Source: an uncultured Oscillospiraceae bacterium
Lineage (GTDB): Bacteria; Bacillota; Clostridia; Oscillospirales; Oscillospiraceae
Direction of reading: 5' to 3'
NCBI GenBank assembly: GCA_934643765.1
Contig: CAKUCT010000025.1
Location: 1-14,433, forward strand
DNA: 14,433 bases
Positions 1 to 6,194 of the stretch are shown piece after piece (within the stretch, counting starts at the first letter, position 1; every line of letters starts with the position of its first letter). The notes beneath the pieces are model-generated. The model searched no databases and had not been told where the DNA came from. It was given only the letters and a program-made list of their open reading frames with translations. The translations under genes and the position numbers were made by a program.

Positions 1-54
1 GCTCCTTTCTGAAAAATATGCCAAAATTATAGTATAGTTTTCCGAATTATGCAA
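1..54 (-). promoter_or_regulatory. Promoter and ribosome binding site of a divergent gene starting left of the window
   Basis: Reading the minus strand, TTGCAT (49-54) and TATAAT (26-31) are separated by exactly 17 bases, close to the sigma-A consensus. Further downstream on the same strand, AAAGGAGC at 1-8 is a good Shine-Dalgarno sequence. A gene transcribed leftward therefore probably begins a few bases outside the window; its identity cannot be seen. Confidence 0.6.
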
Positions 55-130
55 GAGATATTTATGCAAAAGGGAAAGATCGGCGGCGGGGGCGATTTTT
101 CAGAAATCCCGCTTTTCTTTTCCGAGAATT

Positions 131-141
131 TATACTACAAT
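131..141 (+). promoter_or_regulatory. Probable -10 region for the FGGY kinase gene
   Basis: Overlapping -10-like hexamers TATACT (131-136) and TACAAT (136-141) lie about 70 bases upstream of the kinase start. No convincing -35 hexamer lies 16-18 bases further up; the region is T-rich (TTTTCT). A weak or activator-dependent promoter is the simplest reading. Confidence 0.4.
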
Positions 142-157
142 AGAATTACGGTAAATC

Positions 158-174
158 GCCGCGCCAGGCGCGGC
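158..174. promoter_or_regulatory. 17-bp perfect palindrome in the kinase leader
   Basis: GCCGCGCC (158-165) and GGCGCGGC (167-174) are exact inverted copies around a single A. The palindrome sits between the -10 hexamers and the Shine-Dalgarno GGAGTG (195-200), where a repressor operator would be placed. With a one-base centre it would form a poor RNA hairpin unless inner pairs open, so a dimeric-protein site is as likely as an RNA structure. Confidence 0.4.
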
Positions 175-207
175 CGGATTTGATTTTATATAATGGAGTG
201 ATTCTCT

Positions 208-1698
208 TTGCATACCGTGTTGCTGGTATTTGACATCGGCACGAGCGGACTGAAGGCTTCGCTGGTCGACGAAAAGCTCAACATTCTCAGGAACGTGACA
301 ACAACCTATCCGACCCATTATCTGCCCGGCGGCGGCTGTGAGCAGGACGCGGCGGACTGGTGGATGAGCGCGGTGCGCGCGATGCTGATGATGCGTGAGC
401 TTGTGCCGGAATATCTCAAGCAGGTCGACGCCATTGGCATCTCGGGACATATGTTGGGCTGCCTGCCGATGGACGCGGAGGGCCAGGCACTGCGCCCGGC
501 CATGATCCGGCGCGACAGCCGCGCCGAAGCGTGCGCGCAGGTGCTGAGCGTGCTCTACGGGCAGGACTATTTTTATAACATTTCCGGCAATATCCTCTCG
601 CCGGAGCTGACGCTCTGCAAGGCGCTGTGGCTGAAGGAGAACCAGCCGGAGCTCTATGAGAAGACGGAAAAATTCCTGCAGTGCAAGGACTATCTGGTCT
701 ACCGGCTGACAGGAAACATGAACTCTACCGACTTTTCCGATGCCTCGCGCGGCGGGCTTTTGAATCTGCGCACGCGCGATTACGATTACGATATGCTGGC
801 GCAGCTGGGGCTGGACGCGGAGAAATTCCCGGTGCTGCAGAGCGGTTGCTCCATCGCGGGAAGGCTGACGGAGGAAGCGGCGTATCATCTGGGCCTGCGG
901 GCCGGAATTCCGGTGTCGGTTGGCGGCGGCAGCGGCGCATGCGAGAGCGTGGGCGCGGGCATTGCCGAAGACGGCATGTACGATATGAGTCTGGACACGT
1001 CGGCATGGATTGCCGGGCAGCGGCGCGCGCCGTTTTTTGACGAGAAAAGACGCGTGGGACATATCAGCGGTCTGGACGGGGAGAGCTTCTGCGTATTTGG
1101 CGCCATGCGCTGCGCGGGAAAAGCGGTCAACTGGGCGCAGAAGCTGTTTGAAGTGGGCTCGCCCCGGGCCTTTGACGCGGCGGCGTCGAACGTTGCACCG
1201 GGCGCGGAGGGCCTGATCTTTCTGCCGTATCTGGAGGGCGAGCGTTCGCCGGTCTGCGACGAGCGGGCGCAGGGCGTCTTTTTCGGCATGACGCAGGCGC
1301 ACCGGCGCGAGCATTTCCTGCGGGCGGTGCTGGAGGGCGTCGGCTGCGGATTGAGCCAGATTCTGGACGTGATGCGCGAGCAGGACGAGCACATTACCGA
1401 TGTGCGGATCATCGGCGGCGGCGCGAAGTCGAAGGTCTGGAAGCAGATCATTGCCGATCTGTGCGAGGTGCGGCTGCACGATGTGACGACACTTTCTGAC
1501 AGCGCGGCAACGCTTGGTGCGGCCGCGGCGGCGGGCGTCGGTATCGGCGTGTTCAGAGATCTTCGGCAGGCGGTGCAGAACATCGCGCAGGCAAGCGTTA
1601 TTGCGCCCGAGGAGGCAAATTATCCGGCCTACCGGCAGCTGCGCGCGCGCTACGATCAGCTCTACCCGGCGCTGGCGGGTATCTGGCAGAACAGCTGA
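208..1698 (+). CDS. FGGY-family carbohydrate kinase (xylulokinase-like), catalytic Asp position occupied by Ser
   Basis: A 496-residue protein of the length usual for FGGY sugar kinases, which phosphorylate a sugar with ATP in the cytoplasm. The N-terminal phosphate-binding segment DIGTSGLK is at residues 9-16, a TDFSDASR segment typical of XylB-like kinases at 174-181, and the C-terminal ATP-domain motif IIGGGAKSKVWKQI follows near residue 400. The start is TTG, chosen for GGAGTG eight bases upstream and because MHTVLLVFDIG is the expected family N-terminus. The oddity is residues 239-249, GGGSGACESVG: xylulokinases have GGGDN here, with Asp as the catalytic base, and this protein has Ser242. 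It may use another acid (Glu246 is near), act on an unusual substrate, or be inactive as a kinase. The facing FucA-like aldolase suggests a sugar or deoxysugar pathway. The substrate cannot be named. Confidence 0.85.
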   Translation: MHTVLLVFDIGTSGLKASLVDEKLNILRNVTTTYPTHYLPGGGCEQDAADWWMSAVRAMLMMRELVPEYLKQVDAIGISGHMLGCLPMDAEGQALRPAMIRRDSRAEACAQVLSVLYGQDYFYNISGNILSPELTLCKALWLKENQPELYEKTEKFLQCKDYLVYRLTGNMNSTDFSDASRGGLLNLRTRDYDYDMLAQLGLDAEKFPVLQSGCSIAGRLTEEAAYHLGLRAGIPVSVGGGSGACESVGAGIAEDGMYDMSLDTSAWIAGQRRAPFFDEKRRVGHISGLDGESFCVFGAMRCAGKAVNWAQKLFEVGSPRAFDAAASNVAPGAEGLIFLPYLEGERSPVCDERAQGVFFGMTQAHRREHFLRAVLEGVGCGLSQILDVMREQDEHITDVRIIGGGAKSKVWKQIIADLCEVRLHDVTTLSDSAATLGAAAAAGVGIGVFRDLRQAVQNIAQASVIAPEEANYPAYRQLRARYDQLYPALAGIWQNS

Positions 1699-1708
1699 CC
1701 CTTATTTC

Positions 1709-1746
1709 AAAAAAGCCGCGGTGCAGGTTCTGCACTGCGGTTTTTG
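1709..1746. terminator. Bidirectional terminator between kinase and aldolase genes
   Basis: CCGCGGTGCAG (1716-1726) pairs with CTGCACTGCGG (1730-1740) with one G-U pair and a GTT loop. It is flanked by an A run on the left and a T run on the right, so it can end transcripts from both convergent genes. Confidence 0.85.
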
Positions 1747-1748
1747 TG

Positions 1749-2318
1749 TTATTCGGGAAGATGCTGCGCAAGGTAGCGCGTCTTGGCAAAGCCCTCGACG
1801 GCCTCCAGATAGCCCGTCGCGTCCTCAAGATTTTTTGCGGCGCAGACTACGCCGTGGCACCCGAGCAGGCAGATGGGGCTCTCAGCGAGCGCCTTTTCAA
1901 TGCCGCGGTGAATGTCGTGCGTGCCGGATTTGCCGTAGGGCAGGCAGACGAAGCGGCTGAACACCTTGTGAAACGGGGAGGTCTCCGGGATGATAAAATC
2001 CCGGCCGGCCAGGGCGTAGGCGGTGAGATAGGGGCAGTGGCTGTGGATAACGGCGTTTACATCCGGGCAGCCGCGGTAGATGGCCTGGTGGAGAAAGAAC
2101 TCGCTGGTGCGCGGAAAGCGGCCTTCCAACTGATTGCCCGCTTCGTCCAGCACGCAGACGCCGGACTCGTCCAAGAGCAGCTTCATGTGCTGCGAGGGTG
2201 TGATATATATGCGGGACGCTTCGCGGTCAAAGATGGAGATGTTGCCCTCCAGACCGTTGACAAAGCCCTTTTGTTCAAGAATGTGGGAGAAGGTGACAAG
2301 CTGGGTACGATAATCCAT
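1749..2318 (-). CDS. Class II aldolase (L-fuculose-phosphate aldolase-like)
   Basis: A 189-residue zinc-dependent class II aldolase/adducin family protein. Such enzymes cleave sugar 1-phosphates into DHAP and an aldehyde; relatives include L-ribulose-5-phosphate 4-epimerase. The ligand set falls at Glu73 (TSEFF), His92 and His94 (IHSHCP) and His155 (LLGCHG), the same positions I recall for the Zn ligands of E. coli FucA. The phosphate-site GN-S motif is at 25-28. It is about 25 residues shorter than FucA, lacking the C-terminal tail. ATG follows GGAGG by six bases. It converges on the FGGY kinase gene, and the pair could handle a deoxysugar such as fucose, rhamnose or a 5-deoxypentose; that is inference, since no isomerase gene is visible. 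Confidence 0.85.
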   Translation of the reverse strand: MDYRTQLVTFSHILEQKGFVNGLEGNISIFDREASRIYITPSQHMKLLLDESGVCVLDEAGNQLEGRFPRTSEFFLHQAIYRGCPDVNAVIHSHCPYLTAYALAGRDFIIPETSPFHKVFSRFVCLPYGKSGTHDIHRGIEKALAESPICLLGCHGVVCAAKNLEDATGYLEAVEGFAKTRYLAQHLPE

Positions 2319-2341
2319 AGAGAGCCTCCGGCGTATAAAGT

Positions 2342-2408
2342 AGCGTCAGATTGCAAGCGTGCCGACTGACGCTGCCTTCAGTGTAGCGCAGTTTGGGCGG
2401 CAAGTCAA
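2342..2408 (-). promoter_or_regulatory. Promoter and leader inverted repeat of the aldolase gene
   Basis: On the minus strand TTGACT (2403-2408) and TACACT (2380-2385) are 17 bases apart, a good sigma-A promoter. Just downstream the transcript carries AGCGTCAG (2366-2373) pairing with CTGACGCT (2342-2349) across a 16-base loop, either a leader hairpin or an operator. Confidence 0.55.
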
Positions 2409-2447
2409 TCAGATGGCGGAAAAGTTGAGAATTTCGGCCGGGAGGTC

Positions 2448-2476
2448 TTGGATTTCGGACAAGGATATGTTATGAT
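2448..2476 (+). promoter_or_regulatory. Promoter of the helicase-dprA pair
   Basis: TTGGAT (2448-2453) lies 17 bases before TATGAT (2471-2476), which is preceded by TGT, an extended -10 element. It points rightward, back to back with the aldolase promoter. Confidence 0.6.
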
Positions 2477-2533
2477 TAAAAAAATTGCGATTTTTCTACG
2501 AATGAAGCGATGAAACGAAAAGGAATGGGTTAT

Positions 2534-3724
2534 ATGGAACAGAATCTGAGTTTTGCGGATCTTGGGTTATCCAAGGAAGTATTGCAGGCGCTCGAGCAGA
2601 AGGGTTACGGCTATCCCACGCGCATCCAGGCCGAAGCGATTCCGCCATTTATGCAGTGGAAGGACGTCATTGCCAAAGCGCCGACCGGAACGGGCAAGAC
2701 CTTTGCCTTCGGCATTCCGATGATTGAGCACATTGACGCGCAGAGTGAGGATCTGCAGGGGCTGATTCTTGCGCCGACCAGAGAGCTTGCCATCCAGATC
2801 TGCGACGAGCTGCGCGGGCTGGTGACGTATAACAAGGACATCCGCGTGGCGGTGGTCTACGGCGGGGCGAAGATTGAGCAGCAGATCAAGCAGCTTGCAA
2901 AGCATCCGCAGATCGTAGTCGCGACGCCGGGGCGGCTGATGGACCACTACAACCGCAAGACGCTGCGGCTGGACAAGGTGCAGACGGTGGTGCTCGATGA
3001 GGCGGACCGGATGCTGGATATGGGCTTTTTTGACGATGTGACGAAGATCATCGAGAAGGTCAAGAACCGGCGCAATCTCGGATTGTTCTCGGCGACGATT
3101 TCACAGGAGGTTATGACCGTCTCCTGGATGTATCAGCGCGACGAGGTGGAGATCACGGTTCCGGCGGATGTGGACAACCGGCCGGATATCACGCAGTATT
3201 CCATCACCTGCCCGCCGCTGGAGAAGGTGGACACGACGATCCGCCTGATCCGCACGCTGGGACTTGAGCGGACGATCATCTTCTGCAACACGAAGGTCAT
3301 GTGCCAGCGGCTGAGCGATGATCTCAAGCGCTTCGGCATCCAGGCCGACTGCATCCACGGCGATATTCCGCAGCAGAAGCGCGAAAAGACGATGCGCACG
3401 TTCAAAGAAGGGAAGCTTCCGGTGCTGATTGCGACGGACGTGGCCTCGCGCGGCATTGACGTGGACGATGTAGACTGCGTGATCAACTTCGATGTGCCGG
3501 AGGAAAACGAGTATTATATCCACAGAATCGGAAGAACTGGCCGCGCCAAGAAAAAGGGCATTGCCGTGTCGATTCTCGGCACATTCCCGGAGCAGGCAAA
3601 GCTCTCGGAGATTGCAAAATATTCACACTATCAGATTCAGCCTGTGAAGTTCCTGGAGGACGGCACGCTGGTGGAAGAAGAGATCCGGCAGAAAAAGCCC
3701 CAGCCGCGCCGACGCTTCCGGTGA
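2534..3724 (+). CDS. DEAD-box ATP-dependent RNA helicase
   Basis: A 396-residue DEAD-box helicase that unwinds or remodels RNA using ATP in the cytoplasm. All core motifs are visible in order: Q-motif region FADLGLSKEV (7-16) with the conserved Gln at 32; motif I APTGTGKT (49-56); PTREL (81-85); TPGR (131-134); DEAD (155-158); SAT (186-188); TDVASRGID (301-309); and HRIGRTGR (330-337). Domain 2 is followed by a basic tail ending PRRRFR but no extra RNA-binding domain, so it is a minimal helicase of the CshA/RhlE size class. ATG 2534 is preferred because AAAGGA (2519-2524) lies nine bases upstream; an in-frame ATG at 2510 has no comparable Shine-Dalgarno. Its stop overlaps the dprA-like start. 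The subfamily is uncertain. Confidence 0.93.
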   Translation: MEQNLSFADLGLSKEVLQALEQKGYGYPTRIQAEAIPPFMQWKDVIAKAPTGTGKTFAFGIPMIEHIDAQSEDLQGLILAPTRELAIQICDELRGLVTYNKDIRVAVVYGGAKIEQQIKQLAKHPQIVVATPGRLMDHYNRKTLRLDKVQTVVLDEADRMLDMGFFDDVTKIIEKVKNRRNLGLFSATISQEVMTVSWMYQRDEVEITVPADVDNRPDITQYSITCPPLEKVDTTIRLIRTLGLERTIIFCNTKVMCQRLSDDLKRFGIQADCIHGDIPQQKREKTMRTFKEGKLPVLIATDVASRGIDVDDVDCVINFDVPEENEYYIHRIGRTGRAKKKGIAVSILGTFPEQAKLSEIAKYSHYQIQPVKFLEDGTLVEEEIRQKKPQPRRRFR

Positions 3725-4620
3725 GGCCGGCCGAGCGCGGGCTTCTGATGCTGTGCTGCGCGCTGGGCGACGCCGGGGCAGGCGCGCTGCGCGCAAGTCA
3801 GATGCAGGAGCTTTCAAAGCGGGCGCGGGCCGCAGGGCTTGGAGACGAGGACGCGCTGCGGGAGCTGACGGCAAAAGATATGCAGCGGCTTGGGTACAGT
3901 CAGGACGAGGCGGCGCACATCGCGGCGCTGCTTGGCCGCGAGCGGCTGCTCGACAGCTATCTGCTGGCCGCCCGGAGGGCGGGCGTGACGGTGATCACGC
4001 GGCTCAATGCGCGCTTCCCGGAAAAGCTCCGCAGGCGTCTGGGCCAAAGGTGCCCGGCGGCGCTGTTCTGCAGGGGTGATCTTTCGCTGTTGGACGGAGG
4101 GCATGTTTCGGTGGTCGGCTCGCGGCAGCTGGCGCGCCCGGGCGCGCAGTTTGCGCGGCAGGCCGGGACGCTTGCGGCCAAGGAAGGCTACACACTCTGC
4201 TCCGGGGGCGCTTCGGGCGCGGACCGGACGGCGCAGGAAGCCTGCCAGGCGGCGGGCGGGAGCGCGCTGATCTTTCCGGCGACGGAGCTTGTCTACTGCC
4301 CGGAGCAGGCGCATACGCTCTACGCGGCGGAGGACGGGTTTGAACTCGGCTTTTCCGCGCCGCGGGCGCTGGCGCGAAACCGGCTGATTCACGCGATGGG
4401 GGACAAGACCCTGGTTGCGCAGACGGGCTTCGGCAAGGGCGGTACGTGGAGCGGGAGTATGGACAACCTGCAGCATGGATACAGCCCGTTGTTTGTCTTT
4501 GACGATGGGACGGACGGCGCGCGGGCGCTTATTTCCCGCGGCGCGACCGCTGTGCGCGAGCTGGCAGGAATTGCGGCGCTGGAGCCGGCACAGATGCAGC
4601 TGACACTTGAAAATATATAA
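3721..4620 (+). CDS. DprA-like DNA-processing protein (divergent)
   Basis: A 299-residue protein resembling DprA/Smf, which in other bacteria binds incoming single-stranded DNA and loads RecA. An N-terminal helical region (about 1-95) precedes a Rossmann-like domain with VVGSR near 130, CSGGASGADRTAQEA near 160-175 (DprA usually reads SGGA-GID-AH), FPATELVYCPEQ near 190-200, RNRLIHAMGD near 218-228 and a GGTWSGS segment. The C-terminal winged-helix domain of longer DprA proteins is absent. GTG 3721 overlaps the helicase stop as GTGA and has no Shine-Dalgarno, implying translational coupling; ATG 3748 is an alternative. SGADR in place of GID-AH puts it in a divergent branch, so a role in natural transformation is unproven. 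Confidence 0.75.
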   Translation: MRPAERGLLMLCCALGDAGAGALRASQMQELSKRARAAGLGDEDALRELTAKDMQRLGYSQDEAAHIAALLGRERLLDSYLLAARRAGVTVITRLNARFPEKLRRRLGQRCPAALFCRGDLSLLDGGHVSVVGSRQLARPGAQFARQAGTLAAKEGYTLCSGGASGADRTAQEACQAAGGSALIFPATELVYCPEQAHTLYAAEDGFELGFSAPRALARNRLIHAMGDKTLVAQTGFGKGGTWSGSMDNLQHGYSPLFVFDDGTDGARALISRGATAVRELAGIAALEPAQMQLTLENI

Positions 4621-4660
4621 AAAACACGCCCCTGCGCAGGAAGTGCGCAGGGGCGTTTTC
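4620..4660. terminator. Bidirectional terminator between dprA-like and DUF1893 genes
   Basis: A perfect 13-bp stem pairs 4626-4638 with 4644-4656 around a GGAAG loop. A run precedes it and TTTTC follows, so it serves both the rightward helicase-dprA transcript and the leftward DUF1893 transcript. Confidence 0.9.
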
Positions 4661-5086
4661 TTATTTTCTGGCGCGCATCAGCGAAAGCGTGCGGCGGATG
4701 GCGGGGAGGCAATCGGCCGGTGTGTCAAACGGCGCGACAGCCTGCTCAAAAGGACACAGGCCGGTTCCGTCGCGGTTGAAAATGTCGTCTGTCAGCGTCT
4801 CAAAGCCACAGCGGACGCCGCAGGACTGCAGAAGATCGCGCGCCTTGCGGCTCATGGTAAAGCCGTAGACACTGTTTGCGCCGCCAAGAAGAAACAGCGA
4901 CGCGGCGGCCTTGCCGACGATCAGATCATATACATCCGCGCCCTCCAAAAGCGCGGGATGCAGATCATAGAGCTCCAGCGCGGGGGCAATGCCGCGGCCA
5001 TAGACCGTGAACACAATTTCTTCATTTTTGACCAGCGCGAGTGTGGCCTCGCCGGAAGAAAAGAGCGTTTGTAGCGTTTGAATCAT
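4661..5086 (-). CDS. DUF1893 family protein
   Basis: A 141-residue protein matching the DUF1893 pattern: an N-terminal LALVKNEEIVFTVYGRGI segment (about 17-34), a LEGADVYDLIVGKAAASLF segment (about 47-65) and a C-terminal Cys-containing part. The family includes Thermotoga TM1506, whose structure resembles the cytidine deaminase fold; its biochemical role is, as far as I know, not established. Here Lys59 and Ala60-62 sit where a conserved helix is expected, and Cys86 and Cys92 might correspond to family Cys residues. The ATG overlaps the stop of the upstream membrane-protein gene by four bases and has no Shine-Dalgarno, so translation is probably coupled. Confidence 0.7.
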   Translation of the reverse strand: MIQTLQTLFSSGEATLALVKNEEIVFTVYGRGIAPALELYDLHPALLEGADVYDLIVGKAAASLFLLGGANSVYGFTMSRKARDLLQSCGVRCGFETLTDDIFNRDGTGLCPFEQAVAPFDTPADCLPAIRRTLSLMRARK

Positions 5087-5367
5087 GTGTCTTTTTGATA
5101 CTCCCTGGGCAGTTGCTTTTCGTTCTGGATGATGACCAGGCTCACGGCGAGCGCAATGACGAGCGCGATGAGCGCGACGGTATTACAGGGACCACCGTCG
5201 AGCGCGTAGCCGAGCATCAGGGCGACGGCGGCGACGGCAAATAAAATGACGCGGATGGTGTTTAAAAGGCGGTTGCGGCGCAGAAGGAACTGATAAAAAT
5301 CGTCCGGCGCGCCAAAACAGAACGCTGCGGTCCAGGGCATCAGCAATTTGCAGAAAAAAGATTTCAT
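5083..5367 (-). CDS. Small membrane protein with two transmembrane helices
   Basis: A 94-residue protein I do not recognise. An amphipathic N-terminal part (MKSFFCKLLMPW) is followed by two hydrophobic segments, about residues 37-56 and 62-80, and a charged tail ending EYQKDT. An internal CFGAPDDF segment and a basic LLRRNRLLN stretch precede the first helix, so that part is likely cytoplasmic. ATG 5367 is preferred because GGAGAG lies nine bases upstream; an in-frame GTG at 5376 would abut the Shine-Dalgarno with no spacing. It is coupled by a four-base overlap to the DUF1893 gene, suggesting joint function, but no role can be assigned. Confidence 0.7.
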   Translation of the reverse strand: MKSFFCKLLMPWTAAFCFGAPDDFYQFLLRRNRLLNTIRVILFAVAAVALMLGYALDGGPCNTVALIALVIALAVSLVIIQNEKQLPREYQKDT

Positions 5368-5462
5368 GGCCGGCACCTCTCCGGAAAACTAAGAATACAG
5401 CCGGACAGCAAGGGACAAAACGGTAGGTTTGCGGGGCTGTCTTTCACGGCTGGATAAAGCTA

Positions 5463-5491
5463 AGTATAGCATGAAGAGATGCGGTTGGCAA
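5463..5491 (-). promoter_or_regulatory. Promoter of the membrane protein-DUF1893 operon
   Basis: On the minus strand TTGCCA (5486-5491) and TATACT (5463-5468) are 17 bases apart, with TGC just before the -10 (extended -10). This leaves a leader of about 85 bases before the membrane-protein gene. Confidence 0.65.
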
Positions 5492-5571
5492 GGAAAACTG
5501 ACCGGGAAGGTAGGCGGGAATTTTTGTGAAAAATGTCATATCCAAAGAGGCGCCTCCGGGCGCGGCGCAAG

Positions 5572-5600
5572 AAAACGCCGGCGCAAAGGACGCGCCGGCG
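5572..5600 (-). terminator. Terminator after the Cys-rich protein gene
   Basis: Reading leftward, CGCCGGCGC (5592-5600) pairs with GCGCCGGCG (5576-5584) around a seven-base loop and is followed by TTTTCTT. A second hairpin, GGCGCCT/AGGCGCC (5622-5637), lies directly after the stop codon of the Cys-rich gene. The gap 5368-5642 otherwise holds only the promoter described above. Confidence 0.75.
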
Positions 5601-5642
5601 GCGGGAGGGACAGGGATGTATGGCGCCTGAAGGCGCCGGATG

Positions 5643-5945
5643 TCAGGTTGTGGAGTAATTGCCGCACCCGCAGCGGCGGCAGCCGCACGAACTGCAGGAA
5701 TTGCAGCCGCAGCGGCGGCAGCCACAGGAGCTGCAGCTGCTGGAGGTGTTGGAGGAATTACCGCTGGATGTTCCGCCAACGGAGGCGGAAGTACTGCCGC
5801 AGGTGCACGTACAGGTGCAGCGGTTGGGGTTATTGGAATCGGAGGTGCCGCCGACGGAACCGGAGTTCCGGCAGCAGGGGTTGCAGCAGGAATTTCCGAC
5901 GAAGTTCGGAAATACAATACCGCCGTATACGCTGTTATTACACAT
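5643..5945 (-). CDS. Cys-rich repeat protein of unknown function
   Basis: A 100-residue protein with 19 cysteines. After an N-terminal MCNNSVYGGIVFPNF segment come CC-NP-CC (19-24), a CTCTCTC run near 44-50, a Ser/Thr/Gly/Asn linker, and two copies of CSSCGCRRCGC with a 13-residue (39-base) period near the C-terminus, ending in GNYSTT. No signal peptide or membrane segment is visible. ATG 5945 is chosen because GGGAGGG lies eight bases upstream. A terminator-like hairpin lies immediately before that Shine-Dalgarno. Candidate roles are metal binding, a disulfide-rich spore-coat or surface protein, or a peptide natural-product precursor; no modification enzyme is nearby, and none of these is demonstrated. 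It is the last gene of the leftward mrnC-rqcH run. Confidence 0.7.
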   Translation of the reverse strand: MCNNSVYGGIVFPNFVGNSCCNPCCRNSGSVGGTSDSNNPNRCTCTCTCGSTSASVGGTSSGNSSNTSSSCSSCGCRRCGCNSCSSCGCRRCGCGNYSTT

Positions 5946-5958
5946 AAAAAGTGCCCTC

Positions 5959-5995
5959 CCAAAAAGATGTCGGAGGATGGCCTCCAAGACATCTT
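5959..5995 (-). terminator. Terminator or attenuator hairpin directly upstream of the Cys-rich gene
   Basis: In the leftward transcript AAGATGTC (5988-5995), an unpaired TT, and GGAGG (5981-5985) fold back on CCTCC (5972-5976) and GACATCTT (5964-5971) with a CCAT loop. A short T run follows, then the GGGAGGG Shine-Dalgarno of the Cys-rich gene. It could end the upstream operon, allow partial read-through, or regulate the Cys-rich gene. Confidence 0.65.
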
Positions 5996-6018
5996 ATGGC
6001 GAGGGCGGGCGATTGGTG

Positions 6019-6153
6019 TCAGGTTTCCGCGGACGGTGGCTGCGGGCAGGGGCGCTGCGTCACGATATCGGACGCCGCGCTGCCGGCGCCGCGTACCTCC
6101 GGGATTTTCGGGTCCTTGAATTCGTAGGGTCTGGGGGACGGATCTTTTTTCAT
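6019..6153 (-). CDS. Small 44-residue proline-rich protein of unknown function
   Basis: A short gene with a strong start: GAGGTG lies seven bases before ATG 6153. The product begins MKKDPSPRPYEFKDPKIPEV and ends QRPCPQPPSAET, with ten prolines, one Cys, no signal peptide and no hydrophobic segment, so it is probably a soluble, mostly disordered cytoplasmic peptide. It follows the Cys-rich small-domain gene by 41 bases and precedes the hairpin before the 19-Cys protein, so it is likely co-transcribed with the upstream genes. A much longer overlapping frame starts ten bases upstream (MKRNEKRS), but its composition looks like non-coding read-through. I do not recognise the family. Evidence for expression is only the Shine-Dalgarno and the position. 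Confidence 0.5.
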   Translation of the reverse strand: MKKDPSPRPYEFKDPKIPEVRGAGSAASDIVTQRPCPQPPSAET

Positions 6154-6194
6154 TGCGCTTCACCTCAAGGTTAGTCTTTGAGGCGCGGTGCGTT

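Noticed and set aside
130..1479. Long minus-strand frame of 449 codons opposite the FGGY kinase
   Set aside because: It is antisense to a clear family protein, has Arg/Ala/His-rich composition typical of GC-rich shadow frames, and matches no motif.
5661..5730. CRISPR or tandem non-coding repeat
   Set aside because: The 39-base period is in frame with the 13-residue Cys repeat of a gene with a strong ribosome site, and there are only two copies without spacers.
5444..6163. Minus-strand 239-codon Ala/Pro-rich frame across the small-gene region
   Set aside because: It crosses two terminator-like hairpins and both better-supported small genes, has a poorly placed ribosome site relative to ATG 6153, and reads as low-complexity translation of the Cys repeat DNA.
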